From CAZAMP01 sp964486455 (lineage in GTDB: Bacteria > Eisenbacteria > RBG-16-71-46 > CAZAMP01), in NCBI GenBank assembly GCA_964486455.1, contig CAZAMP010000011.1, positions 28,917 through 92,916 on the forward strand: a stretch of DNA of 64,000 nucleotides, written 5' to 3'. The notes under the pieces are model-generated. The model worked only from the letters and a program-made list of their open reading frames with translations. It was not told the origin of the DNA and did no database searches. Within the stretch, counting starts at the first letter, position 1, and each line of letters begins with the position of its first letter. The translations under genes were made by a program, and so were the position numbers. This document shows, piece by piece, positions 23,445-31,529 of the stretch.

Positions 23445-25733
23445 ATGAACAAGAACGAAATCCGCGTCGCCGTCGTCGGCGGGGGCCATGGTTGCCACGA
23501 ACTGCTTACCCGCATGCTCGATGATCCCGAGCGGCTGGGTCTTCGAGTGGTGGGCGTGGCGGATCCCGATCCCGGGTCACCGTGTCGGCAGATGGCGATG
23601 GAAGACAAGCTGGAGCTGGTCGTATCCGACTGGCGGGAGTTTGTGAACCGCGATGATATCGATCTCGTGATCGAACTGACCGGACGTCCCGAAGTCCGCG
23701 ACGAGGTGGCGCGCAGCCTGCCGCCACATATTCGGTTCATCGATCACGTCACATCTCGTTTCTTCTGGGACATCTTCGCGCTGGCGGACGAAGGGGATCG
23801 TCTGAGGCGTGAGCAAGAGCAAGCTCTTGTCGCCGAGCGAAACAAGCTCCGGACGATTCTCGACAGCCTGCCGTATGAGCTGCTCGTGATCACCAAAGAC
23901 TTCGAGGTCGAGCACGCTAATCGGACGTTTTTGGACGCCCAGAATCTGACGCTCAAACAAGTCGTGGGCAAATACTGCTACGACCTCGAACACAAGACCA
24001 AGCCGGCGTGTGGCGTGGGAGTGGACGAGTGCCCCCATGCGGAAACGCTGCAAGCAGGCCAGAGCATCGCCACCGTCGTGTCGAGGAGAGACGAGAAAGG
24101 CCTCGAGCGGTTTGTTTCTGTCCGCACGGCCCCGATCCGGGACAAGCGCGGAAATGTCTCAGGTGTCGTGGAGGCCATTCGGGACATCACCCAGCGCGTG
24201 CAGACGGAGCAACAGCTCAAGGACACCCGCGCGCGCCTGAATCAGTTCATCGACGTGGCACCGCTCTTCATCTACATGAAGGACGTCAATCTTCGCTTCC
24301 GGGTGATCAATCGGCACGCCCTCGAGACGCTCGGGCTCACGGAAGCCCAAGTGCTCGGTCAAACCACGCATGACGTGCTTCCCGAGTCGGCAGCGCGCGA
24401 GTTTCAGGCGGGCGAACGCGAGGCTCGCCGAACGGGTCACAGCGTTCATATCGAGGGAATCCTGCCGATGCCGGACCGAGAGATGCACTACCGCGCGACC
24501 CTGTTCCCGGTGAAGCGGGATGACGATTTCATCGGGCTCTTCGGGCTAATCGAAGATACAACGGAGCTCTTCCGGAGCGAGCAGCAGTTGATACAGAAGT
24601 CCGAGCAGCTCTCGGAGACGAGCGATCTTTTAGAGGGGGTCTTGGAGCACAGCGCGGACATGATCTTCCTGACGGATCCCAAAGGGAAGATGCTGACCTG
24701 CAATCGAGGGGCCGAGCGCATCATGGGGCGCGATCGCGAGACCGTCGTGGGGCGTCGGGCCGCGGACTTCTTTGTAGACGGGGACGAGTTCACTCAGTTG
24801 CTGGAGCAAGCCTTGGCCGAAGGGTCCGCGACCGGCTACGAGGTTCTCTTCCGGCGAAGGAGCGGCGAGATGGCGGTCGGGAACATCTCGCTCACGGCGA
24901 TCATGGGACCGGACGGACGACCGGCGGAAGTTGTGGGGATCTGCCGCGACATCACGACCCGGGTGAAGCTGAAGGAGAACCTGGTCCGCTCCGACCGCCT
25001 TGCCGCCATTGGGAAGATGGCGGCCGGCGTGGCTCATGAGATCAACAATCCGCTTGCGGTCGTCGAGACCATTGCAGGTGTGCTCGAAGACACGATTTCG
25101 GAAGAGTGCAATGCGCTTTCGACGCCGAACAAGGATCTCCTAGCCAAGGCGTTGGAACGTCTGCGCTACCAGGTCAATCGTGCGAAGACGATCACGCACA
25201 GCCTGCTCGGGTTTGTCCGGAGGCCACAAGCGGGGCGGCAGGAGGTCTCTGTCGAGGAGCTGTTGGAGGAATCGCTGAATCTCGTGACCCCCGAGATCAG
25301 CATGATCGGGTGTGAGGTGAGGAGGGACTATGAGACCGGACTCCCGGCGATTCTCACCGATCCGACTCTTCTCGAGCAGGTATTCGTGAACCTCATCAAG
25401 AACGCCGTTGACGCGATCGAAGAGAAGGGCAACGGAGGCGGACACCTGGATCTCGGCATCCATCGCGCCGAGGACGGCATTAGCGTGACGGTCGAGGATG
25501 ACGGTGTCGGTATTCCGAAAGACTCACTCGGCCGGATATTCGATCTGTTTCATACCACCAAGCCCGCCGGAAAAGGTACTGGGCTCGGGTTGGCGCTCGT
25601 CCATGACATCGCGGCTCGGTTGGGTTGTGAGGTGGATGTCACCAGCGAGCTTGGCAAATGGACACGCTTTACGGTAGCAATTCCGCTGGCGGCCCCAGTC
25701 AATGGGGAAAACGTTGAACCACTCGGAGGTTAG
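23445..25733 (+). CDS. sensor histidine kinase with N-terminal Rossmann domain and three PAS domains
   Basis: 762 residues, no membrane segments. Residues 6-120 form a nucleotide-binding Rossmann fold like that of dehydrogenases (V-A-V-V-G-G-G-H-G-C, V-V-G-V-A-D at the end of strand 2, then D-L-V-I-E-L-T-G). A coiled coil leads to PAS 1 (about 140-250, with several Cys, K-P-A-C-G-V-G-V-D-E-C), PAS 2 (about 265-375) and PAS 3 (about 395-515). The kinase core has H531 in A-A-G-V-A-H-E-I-N-N-P, the N box N-L-I-K-N-A-V-D-A-I, G1 D-D-G-V-G-I and G2 G-K-G-T-G-L-G-L. A receiver protein gene follows after 3 bases. The first domain suggests sensing of NAD(H) or a related metabolite. Confidence 0.93.
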   Translation: MNKNEIRVAVVGGGHGCHELLTRMLDDPERLGLRVVGVADPDPGSPCRQMAMEDKLELVVSDWREFVNRDDIDLVIELTGRPEVRDEVARSLPPHIRFIDHVTSRFFWDIFALADEGDRLRREQEQALVAERNKLRTILDSLPYELLVITKDFEVEHANRTFLDAQNLTLKQVVGKYCYDLEHKTKPACGVGVDECPHAETLQAGQSIATVVSRRDEKGLERFVSVRTAPIRDKRGNVSGVVEAIRDITQRVQTEQQLKDTRARLNQFIDVAPLFIYMKDVNLRFRVINRHALETLGLTEAQVLGQTTHDVLPESAAREFQAGEREARRTGHSVHIEGILPMPDREMHYRATLFPVKRDDDFIGLFGLIEDTTELFRSEQQLIQKSEQLSETSDLLEGVLEHSADMIFLTDPKGKMLTCNRGAERIMGRDRETVVGRRAADFFVDGDEFTQLLEQALAEGSATGYEVLFRRRSGEMAVGNISLTAIMGPDGRPAEVVGICRDITTRVKLKENLVRSDRLAAIGKMAAGVAHEINNPLAVVETIAGVLEDTISEECNALSTPNKDLLAKALERLRYQVNRAKTITHSLLGFVRRPQAGRQEVSVEELLEESLNLVTPEISMIGCEVRRDYETGLPAILTDPTLLEQVFVNLIKNAVDAIEEKGNGGGHLDLGIHRAEDGISVTVEDDGVGIPKDSLGRIFDLFHTTKPAGKGTGLGLALVHDIAARLGCEVDVTSELGKWTRFTVAIPLAAPVNGENVEPLGG

Positions 25734-25736
25734 CTG

Positions 25737-26222
25737 ATGGCTGGGGACATCAGGTTACTTTTCGTTGATGACGAGCAGGATTTCGTCGACTTCATGGTCC
25801 TGCGGTTGCGCAAGCAAGGCTTCGATGTTTCGGCGTTCACGGACCCACTGAAAGCACTGGAAGAGACCGAAGGGAAGACCTTCGACGTCGGCCTTCTCGA
25901 TCTCAAGATGCCCGGCATGGACGGCGAGGAACTCCTTCGCCGATTGAAAGAGCGGACTCCCAGGATGGAGATCATCATCCTGACGGGCCATGGGGGTATC
26001 GAGTCGGCCTTCAGAACCGGTCAGCTCAAGGCGTACGAGTACTTGCTCAAGCCGTGCGACTACGGGGAGCTGACGGCGGCGATCAACCGGGCGTTCGCGC
26101 GCCGGATCAAGGCCGTTCAGGAACTGAAGGCGGAGCGCGTCGATGATCTCATGAAGAGGGCGATGTACTTCAGTCCGCAGAGTCTTCTCGAGGAGCTCCG
26201 GAAACTCGACGCCGAGGAGTAG
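25737..26222 (+). CDS. stand-alone response regulator receiver protein
   Basis: 161 residues: a CheY-like receiver (acid pocket V-D-D-E, phosphoacceptor D55 in L-L-D-L-K-M-P-G-M-D-G, T in I-I-L-T-G-H-G, K in L-L-K-P-C-D) followed by about 40 residues of helix rich in Lys/Glu and no DNA-binding domain. GGAGG lies upstream of the ATG, with only 3 bases between it and the kinase gene's stop codon. So this pair is a two-component system whose output must pass through protein contacts or a further phosphorelay step. The target is unknown. Confidence 0.92.
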   Translation: MAGDIRLLFVDDEQDFVDFMVLRLRKQGFDVSAFTDPLKALEETEGKTFDVGLLDLKMPGMDGEELLRRLKERTPRMEIIILTGHGGIESAFRTGQLKAYEYLLKPCDYGELTAAINRAFARRIKAVQELKAERVDDLMKRAMYFSPQSLLEELRKLDAEE

Positions 26223-26231
26223 TGACGAAGA

Positions 26232-26266
26232 ACGCCGGGCGGAACCGTTCAAGCTCCACCCGGCGT
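26232..26266. terminator. hairpin between convergent genes, possible terminator
   Basis: ACGCCGGG (26232-26239) pairs perfectly with CCCGGCGT (26259-26266) around a 19-base loop, midway between the stop codons of the receiver gene (26222) and ahpC (26290). No long T run follows on the + strand (TGATGGTTGTT), so termination would be weak. Confidence 0.4.
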
Positions 26267-26289
26267 GATGGTTGTTAGCGCGTTCGCGC

Positions 26290-26901
26290 CTAGTGCGACG
26301 TCAGATACTTCCGCATCCCGTCCGAGTCGGCCTTCATCGTCTCCTGGCCCTCGTCCCAATCCGCCGGACAGACTTCGCCCTCGTGCGACGCGACGAACTG
26401 GAACGCCTTGAGCATTCGGAGCGCCTCGTTTGCCGAGCGACCGACGGCCAGGTTGTTGATCGTCGCGTGCTGGACCGTTCCCTCGGGATCGATCAAGAAC
26501 GAGCCACGGAGCGCGACGCCGGCCTCGGGAACGAGAACGCCGTAGTCGTAGGAGGTGTTCTTGCCCATATCGGCGAGCAGCGGGTAGTTCAGATCGCCGC
26601 CGAGCCCGCCCTCTTCTTTCTTTGCCTCGACCCACGCCTTGTGAACGAAGTGCGAATCGACGGAGATGCCGAGGATCTGGCAGTCCCGCTCTTCGAACTC
26701 CGGCGCGGCCTTCGAGAGGCTCAGCACCTCGGTCGGGCAGACGAACGTGAAGTCGAGCGGGTAGAACATGAGGTAGACCCACTTGCCTTCAAAATCGGAA
26801 AGCTTGAACGGCTTGAGTTCGCCCTTGTAATAGCCCTGAAGCTCGAAATCCGGTGCTTGCGTGCCGACGACGCTCCCGAAATCGCTGGTTTCCTCGTTCA
26901 T
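26290..26901 (-). CDS. ahpC: peroxiredoxin, 2-Cys AhpC/Prx1 type
   Basis: 203 residues. The peroxidatic Cys55 lies in Y-P-L-D-F-T-F-V-C-P-T-E, and the resolving Cys, near residue 178, in G-E-V-C-P-A-D-W. Arg, Thr and Pro of the active site are in place. It is of typical 2-Cys form with full C-terminal arm. An AGGAGGA ribosome site precedes the ATG at 26901. It reduces hydrogen peroxide and organic hydroperoxides in the cytoplasm. No AhpF neighbour; the electron donor would be thioredoxin or, given the YpdA gene 2 kb away, possibly a bacillithiol-linked route. Confidence 0.95.
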   Translation of the reverse strand: MNEETSDFGSVVGTQAPDFELQGYYKGELKPFKLSDFEGKWVYLMFYPLDFTFVCPTEVLSLSKAAPEFEERDCQILGISVDSHFVHKAWVEAKKEEGGLGGDLNYPLLADMGKNTSYDYGVLVPEAGVALRGSFLIDPEGTVQHATINNLAVGRSANEALRMLKAFQFVASHEGEVCPADWDEGQETMKADSDGMRKYLTSH

Positions 26902-27110
26902 TTCTCTTCCTCCTGGTATGGGTTTCGGTACGGGGTGAATGACGGAGTTTCCTTAGTGGCAAGGAGTTGAGCCTGTCGGTGGGCCGGCCGCCCGGACTCC
27001 TCTTCACGCGTAAGCGGCCCACGGACGCGTCCGTCAGCGCGTGATGGCCGGTTACGAGCGCGGGATGATAGCATCCCCTTTCATAATTAGCAAAGGCTCC
27101 AGGAGGAATC

Positions 27111-28049
27111 ATGACGCGATCAATCGTGGCCCTGTTATTCATGATCGTTTCCGCTCACGCCGGGGTACCGTCCGAGAATGGCGACTACCGCGACTTCGGG
27201 CTGGACTGGACGATAGACGTGACGGATGTGCCGGAGGGAGTCGAGCGGGTGAACGTCTGGATCGCCGTTCCACAGGCGCTGCCCGAACAGATTGTGAGCG
27301 ACCTGGATGTTCGCACCGACCACGATTGGCGGTTCGTGCACGACCGGGAGTTCGGCAATCGGCTCGTTCGGGTCACCGTCGATGATCCGGCGGAGTTGCT
27401 CTCGATCGGGCTCGTGGCCAGCGTAAGGCGATACCCGGTGACCGAACCGCGCGCCGCGCCGCTCAGCCGGATCGATCACGATCTCTACCTGCGCGAGGAA
27501 GCCCTGGTGAGCCTGAGTCCCCGGATACGGGCCCTTGCCGACAGCGTGGGCGGAGACGACCGCGCCCGGTACGACTACGTGCTCGATCTCATGGAGTACG
27601 ACAAGAGCACGCCGGGTTGGGGGCGGGGAGATTCCGAGCGCGCGTGCGACGTCGCGAAGGGAAACTGCACCGACTTCCACTCGCTTTTCATGTCACTCTC
27701 TCGCGCGAAGTCGGTACCGACGTTCTTCGAGATGGGATATCCTACGACGCCGGACGGAGAGAGCGATCGGGTGGGGGGATACCACTGCTGGGCCTGGTTC
27801 TACGGGGAAGGATCCTGGTCGCCGGTGGACATCTCTGAAGCCGACAAGGCGCCGGAGAAACGGGACTTCTACTTCGGCAATCTCGATCCCGATCGGATCA
27901 CTTTTTCCCGCGGTCGTGACATCACGTTGCCGGGAATGCGGGGAGCGCCACTGAACTACATTCCGTCCGGAGCGTACGCGGAAGTTGACGGACGACCTTG
28001 GGACGGCGTGACGCGGCGGCTCACGTACACGGTGAATCGTCCCGGATAG
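27111..28049 (+). CDS. secreted transglutaminase-like (cysteine protease fold) protein
   Basis: 312 residues. A short signal peptide (to about S-A-H-A) is followed by a beta-rich domain and then a transglutaminase-core domain. The expected triad is visible: Cys in K-G-N-C-T-D-F-H-S-L-F (near residue 186), His in G-Y-H-C-W-A-W-F (near 225), and Asp in S-P-V-D-I-S-E-A-D (near 240). Such exported proteins act as peptidases, amidases or cross-linking enzymes; the precise substrate is unknown. A good AGGAGG site precedes the start. YpdA begins 7 bases after the stop, so the two may be co-transcribed. Confidence 0.88.
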   Translation: MTRSIVALLFMIVSAHAGVPSENGDYRDFGLDWTIDVTDVPEGVERVNVWIAVPQALPEQIVSDLDVRTDHDWRFVHDREFGNRLVRVTVDDPAELLSIGLVASVRRYPVTEPRAAPLSRIDHDLYLREEALVSLSPRIRALADSVGGDDRARYDYVLDLMEYDKSTPGWGRGDSERACDVAKGNCTDFHSLFMSLSRAKSVPTFFEMGYPTTPDGESDRVGGYHCWAWFYGEGSWSPVDISEADKAPEKRDFYFGNLDPDRITFSRGRDITLPGMRGAPLNYIPSGAYAEVDGRPWDGVTRRLTYTVNRPG

Positions 28050-28056
28050 GTTTCAC

Positions 28057-29037
28057 ATGACCGACGACATGGGGCAGAGAGAGAGCACGATCATCATCGG
28101 AGCGGGCCCGATTGGGCTCGCGTGCGCGATCTCCGCGAAGCGCTGCGGCATCGATCCACTGGTTGTGGATGCCGGGGCAATCGTCAATTCGATAACCGGG
28201 TACCCGACGGCCATGGTTTTCTTCACTACCCCCGAGCTACTCGAAATAGGCGGGCACCCGTTCGTATGTGCCGGGCAGAAGCCGACCCGCGAGGAAGCAC
28301 TGAAATACTATCGTGGCGTCGTCCGTTCCGAGTCCCTTCGGGTTCGTACGCACACGCGTTTCACTGGCGCTTCGCGCGACGGCGACGGCATCCGCTGCGA
28401 GTTCCGATCGGAGTCGGGCCCGGCGACGATCGCGTGCGATCGCCTGGTGCTCGCGACCGGCTATTACGACCATCCCAATCTACTGGGCGTTCCGGGCGAG
28501 GACTTGCCGCACGTCACGCACTACTACGACGAAGGCCATCTGCACTACAGACGTCACGCCGTGGTGGTCGGGGGGCGAAATTCGGCCGTGGAGGCAGCAC
28601 TCGATCTCTTTCGATCGGGAGCGAAGACGACGCTTGTCTATCGGAGGACGATGTTCCCGCCATCGGTCAAATACTGGATGAAGCCCGATATCGAGAACCG
28701 GATCAAGGCGGGGGAGATCACCGCGAAGCTGGGCTGCCAGGTGTCGTCGATCGCGCCACGCCATGTGACGGTGCGTCGCCCCGGAGGCGGCGAAGAGACG
28801 CTACGCGCGGACCGCGTCTTCCTATTGACCGGTTACCATCCCGATCAAGAGCTCTTCATGCGGGTCGGCATCACGCTCGAGCCGGACACGGGACGACCGG
28901 CAATCAACCCCGAGACATTGGAGACGAACGTTCCGGGCGTGTACATGGCGGGGAGTATCACGCGCGGGCTCGCGGTGTCTCAGATCTTCATCGAGAACGG
29001 TCGGTTCGACGGGGAGAAGATCTTCGGCGCGCACTAG
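28057..29037 (+). CDS. ypdA: YpdA-type putative bacillithiol disulfide reductase
   Basis: 326 residues with two dinucleotide folds: the FAD site I-I-I-G-A-G-P-I-G-L-A-C-A near residue 13 and the NADPH site V-V-V-G-G-R-N-S-A-V-E-A-A near 170. It lacks the C-x-x-C of thioredoxin reductase, and the sequence around Y-P-T-x-M-V-F-F-T-T-P-E-L-L-E-I-G is characteristic of YpdA. YpdA (Bdr) regenerates bacillithiol from its disulfide with NADPH, so its presence suggests a bacillithiol-type thiol pool. Its last codons overlap, tail to tail, the gene on the opposite strand by four bases. Confidence 0.9.
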   Translation: MTDDMGQRESTIIIGAGPIGLACAISAKRCGIDPLVVDAGAIVNSITGYPTAMVFFTTPELLEIGGHPFVCAGQKPTREEALKYYRGVVRSESLRVRTHTRFTGASRDGDGIRCEFRSESGPATIACDRLVLATGYYDHPNLLGVPGEDLPHVTHYYDEGHLHYRRHAVVVGGRNSAVEAALDLFRSGAKTTLVYRRTMFPPSVKYWMKPDIENRIKAGEITAKLGCQVSSIAPRHVTVRRPGGGEETLRADRVFLLTGYHPDQELFMRVGITLEPDTGRPAINPETLETNVPGVYMAGSITRGLAVSQIFIENGRFDGEKIFGAH

Positions 29038-29861
29038 CGCCACGTCATCCGCTTGAGACCCCGCATCACCATGATCTCCTTCGCGATCTCTTCGATAGCC
29101 TTGTACGACGCGTCGATGTTTTGCCAGCCGTGCTCGTCCATGAGTCGATTCGCTTCGCGGACCTCCCGTGCGATCTCGCGTTTGTCGAGATAGCTCTCGA
29201 TCCGACCCATGTGCATGCTCTGAACGCGCGCTTCGCGGAGCGTCCTCAAGCGCATGACGTTGACGCGCAGGCCGACGACCTTTTCCGGATCCAGCCCGAG
29301 GAGCTGAGGTGGCGGCTTGATGTCGGGAAGGAGCGGAACGTTCGCCGCGCGAATGCCGGCGTATGCGAGATAGAAGCATGTGGAGGTCTTCGACGCGCGT
29401 GACACGCCGACGATGACGACGTCCGCCCCGTCGAGCTCACGGGGACGTTGGCCGTCGTCGTGTTTGAGCGTGTAGTCGATGGCGGCGATCCGGTCGAACC
29501 GCTCCCGATCTGATTCATAAAGTAGTCCGGGAGTGGACTGCGGCGCACTCTTGAAGAGATCGTGCAGGGCGGAGAACGCCGGCCCGAGGATGTCCACGGC
29601 GGGCACGAGCAGAATCTCGGAGATCTCCTTCATGGCGTGTCGCGTGTCTTCCGACACGAGCGTGTAGAAGATGATCGCGTTTGCCGCGTTCGCTTCCTCG
29701 ACGATCGTGCGAACCGCCTCGGGGCTGCGAATGTTGCCACGCCGAATCAGGAGATTCTCGTGTCCCTTGAACTGCACGAGTGCGGCGTCGACGACCTGTG
29801 CGCCGGTCTCACCGCGCCCGTCCGAGACGACATATATAGTGGGCGGTGTTAGTCTTTCCAT
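29034..29861 (-). CDS. pyruvate,water dikinase / PPDK regulatory protein (DUF299 kinase-pyrophosphorylase)
   Basis: 275 residues. The family hallmarks are I-Y-V-V-S-D-G-x-G-E-T at the N-terminus, the P-loop-like G-V-S-R-A-S-K-T-S-T-C-F-Y-L-A near residue 155, and the downstream N-V-P-L-L-P stretch. These bifunctional enzymes use ADP to phosphorylate, and phosphate to dephosphorylate, a threonine on PEP synthase or pyruvate phosphate dikinase, switching it off and on. The target gene is not in this window. A PPi-type phosphofructokinase gene at the right end fits a PPi-linked central metabolism. Confidence 0.93.
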   Translation of the reverse strand: MERLTPPTIYVVSDGRGETGAQVVDAALVQFKGHENLLIRRGNIRSPEAVRTIVEEANAANAIIFYTLVSEDTRHAMKEISEILLVPAVDILGPAFSALHDLFKSAPQSTPGLLYESDRERFDRIAAIDYTLKHDDGQRPRELDGADVVIVGVSRASKTSTCFYLAYAGIRAANVPLLPDIKPPPQLLGLDPEKVVGLRVNVMRLRTLREARVQSMHMGRIESYLDKREIAREVREANRLMDEHGWQNIDASYKAIEEIAKEIMVMRGLKRMTWR

Positions 29862-29899
29862 GACGGGGTGAGTGTAGCCGAATGGCGCCCGTGCCGCGA

Positions 29900-30667
29900 C
29901 TACAGAACCATCTGGTGGGCCTTCGTGAAGCAGGACCGGCGGACGATGTGCACGACGATGGTGCTACCTATGGCGGTCGAGGCGACGAGCATCAACATAA
30001 TGACGATCTGGTAGCGGACCGCGCTCGTCGGATCCAGCCCTGCGAGGATCTGTCCGGTCATCATCCCCGGCAGCGAGACGAGTCCCACCGTCATCAGGGC
30101 GTTGATCGATGGGATCATTCCCGCCTTGATCGAATCGCGGAGCAGCGCGTGCGTCGCCTCCTGGTACGTCGCCCCCAAGCAGAGCGCGAGCTCGATCTGC
30201 TCTCTCTGTTTTCTGAGATCAGAGAACATGCGCTCGAGAGCGATCGCGATCGCGTTCATCGAGTTGCCGACGATCATCCCGCCCAACGGGATGAAATACT
30301 GCGGTGTGTACCAGGGCTTCACTTGAACGATCGCGCTCGTTACGAAGATCAGCACGGTCATGTAGCTGATGACCATTGAGACGAAGGTCGGTGTGAAGAT
30401 GGAAATCGTCTTCTCCTGAACGCGCCCGCGAATCGTGTGCGCGGCCCAGAAGATCATCCACACGTAGAGCGCAAGTACCAGGAACGGATTGTTCACACGG
30501 AAGACGAATTGCAGGACGTAGCCGACGAGGAATAGCTGCGCGAACGTCCGGACGGAACCCCAGACAAGGTCCCTCTCGAGTCGGAGCCGCAAGACGAGTG
30601 ACGCGGTCGCCGCGACCAGCACGAAGATCAGGCACAGGACAAGCTGGAGCGGTGTGATCTCGATCAT
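29900..30667 (-). CDS. fetB: FetB-type ABC permease (UPF0014)
   Basis: 255 residues with about seven membrane segments. Conserved YbbM/FetB pieces are R-T-F-A-Q-L-F-L-V-G-Y, I-P-L-G-G-M-I-V-G-N-S-M-N, a cytoplasmic loop rich in E/R (A-L-C-L-G-A-T), and S-L-P-G-M-M-T-G-Q-I-L-A-G. In E. coli FetAB takes part in iron homeostasis and oxidative-stress resistance. The start overlaps the stop of the ATPase gene (ATGA), giving a two-gene unit. Confidence 0.93.
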   Translation of the reverse strand: MIEITPLQLVLCLIFVLVAATASLVLRLRLERDLVWGSVRTFAQLFLVGYVLQFVFRVNNPFLVLALYVWMIFWAAHTIRGRVQEKTISIFTPTFVSMVISYMTVLIFVTSAIVQVKPWYTPQYFIPLGGMIVGNSMNAIAIALERMFSDLRKQREQIELALCLGATYQEATHALLRDSIKAGMIPSINALMTVGLVSLPGMMTGQILAGLDPTSAVRYQIVIMLMLVASTAIGSTIVVHIVRRSCFTKAHQMVL

Positions 30668-31338
30668 GTGGATGCTCCGGTTTCCTGAAGCCCATCTCCC
30701 CGCGTGAGGCGGTATCGCCGCGGGTGCGCCCGCTTGGAGCTAACCTCCAGGTGGGTCACCTGAATCACGCTCATGCGGTCCTCGATATTCAAGCGCTCGA
30801 GAGACGACTGGACGATCTCCCGCGACTGGGCGTCGAGGGCGGACGTCGGCTCGTCACAAAGGAGCAGCTCGGGCGCCGTCAAGAGCGTGCGGATCAAGGC
30901 GACCCGCTGTTTCTGACCGACCGACAACCGGGTTGCCTCGTCGGTCAACTGCACATCTTGGAGCAGGAAATCATCCATCAACTCGCGGAGCCGGTCCGAG
31001 TTCGGGGCGGCGCGATCTCGAGCGGAACTGAATCGAAATGGCAGCTGGAAGTTCTCGGCGACGCTTCCCCGGAGCATGACCGGTGTCTGCTGAACGTATC
31101 CAATGCGGCGCCGAAGGGCCGTGACGTCGTGACTGACGATCGGCGTTTCGTCGAGGAGGATTTCGCCCGACGTAGGTTCCTGTAGCCGGTTCAAGAGGCG
31201 AAGAAGGCTCGACTTGCCACTGCCGGACGGTCCCTCGATCAGGACGAATTCACCACTCTCCACGACGAGGGCGATGCTCCGGAGCAACGGTTCGTGGCCG
31301 TCGTAGCTGAGCGATACGTCTCTGAGCTCGATCTTCAT
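30664..31338 (-). CDS. fetA: FetA-type ABC transporter ATP-binding protein
   Basis: 224 residues: Walker A G-P-S-G-S-G-K-S-S, Q-loop (G-Y-V-Q-Q-T), signature L-S-V-G-Q-K-Q-R-V-A (S-V-G instead of the common S-G-G), Walker B L-L-L-C-D-E-P-T-S-A-L-D, and the H-loop V-T-H. Size and partner identify it as the FetA-like ATPase coupled to the permease encoded directly after it. Role inferred from family: export of iron or a related metal, or glutathione-type compounds in some annotations. Confidence 0.9.
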   Translation of the reverse strand: MKIELRDVSLSYDGHEPLLRSIALVVESGEFVLIEGPSGSGKSSLLRLLNRLQEPTSGEILLDETPIVSHDVTALRRRIGYVQQTPVMLRGSVAENFQLPFRFSSARDRAAPNSDRLRELMDDFLLQDVQLTDEATRLSVGQKQRVALIRTLLTAPELLLCDEPTSALDAQSREIVQSSLERLNIEDRMSVIQVTHLEVSSKRAHPRRYRLTRGDGLQETGAST

Positions 31339-31529
31339 GGGGGCACGGTAGCACCGGATCGTGCCAGGACAAAGCGAACCGGAATCGGATCAGACGGCGG
31401 TCCCGAGGAGCGGTGGTGCTCATCGGATTCTAACAACGTCCTAACCGGGCTCTCAGACGCGCGCGGTAGATCCCCCACAAGGAAAAGCAAGGCTGTGCAC
31501 GACAGACCCGGGCCGATCCCCGAAAGAGC

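Noticed and set aside
25737..26222. Response regulator considered as a truncated DNA-binding regulator
   Set aside because: The helical tail and clean stop are typical for stand-alone receivers; no sign of a lost output domain downstream.
28122..29402. 426-codon frame overlapping ypdA and the dikinase-regulator gene
   Set aside because: Arg-rich noise across two well-supported genes on opposite strands.
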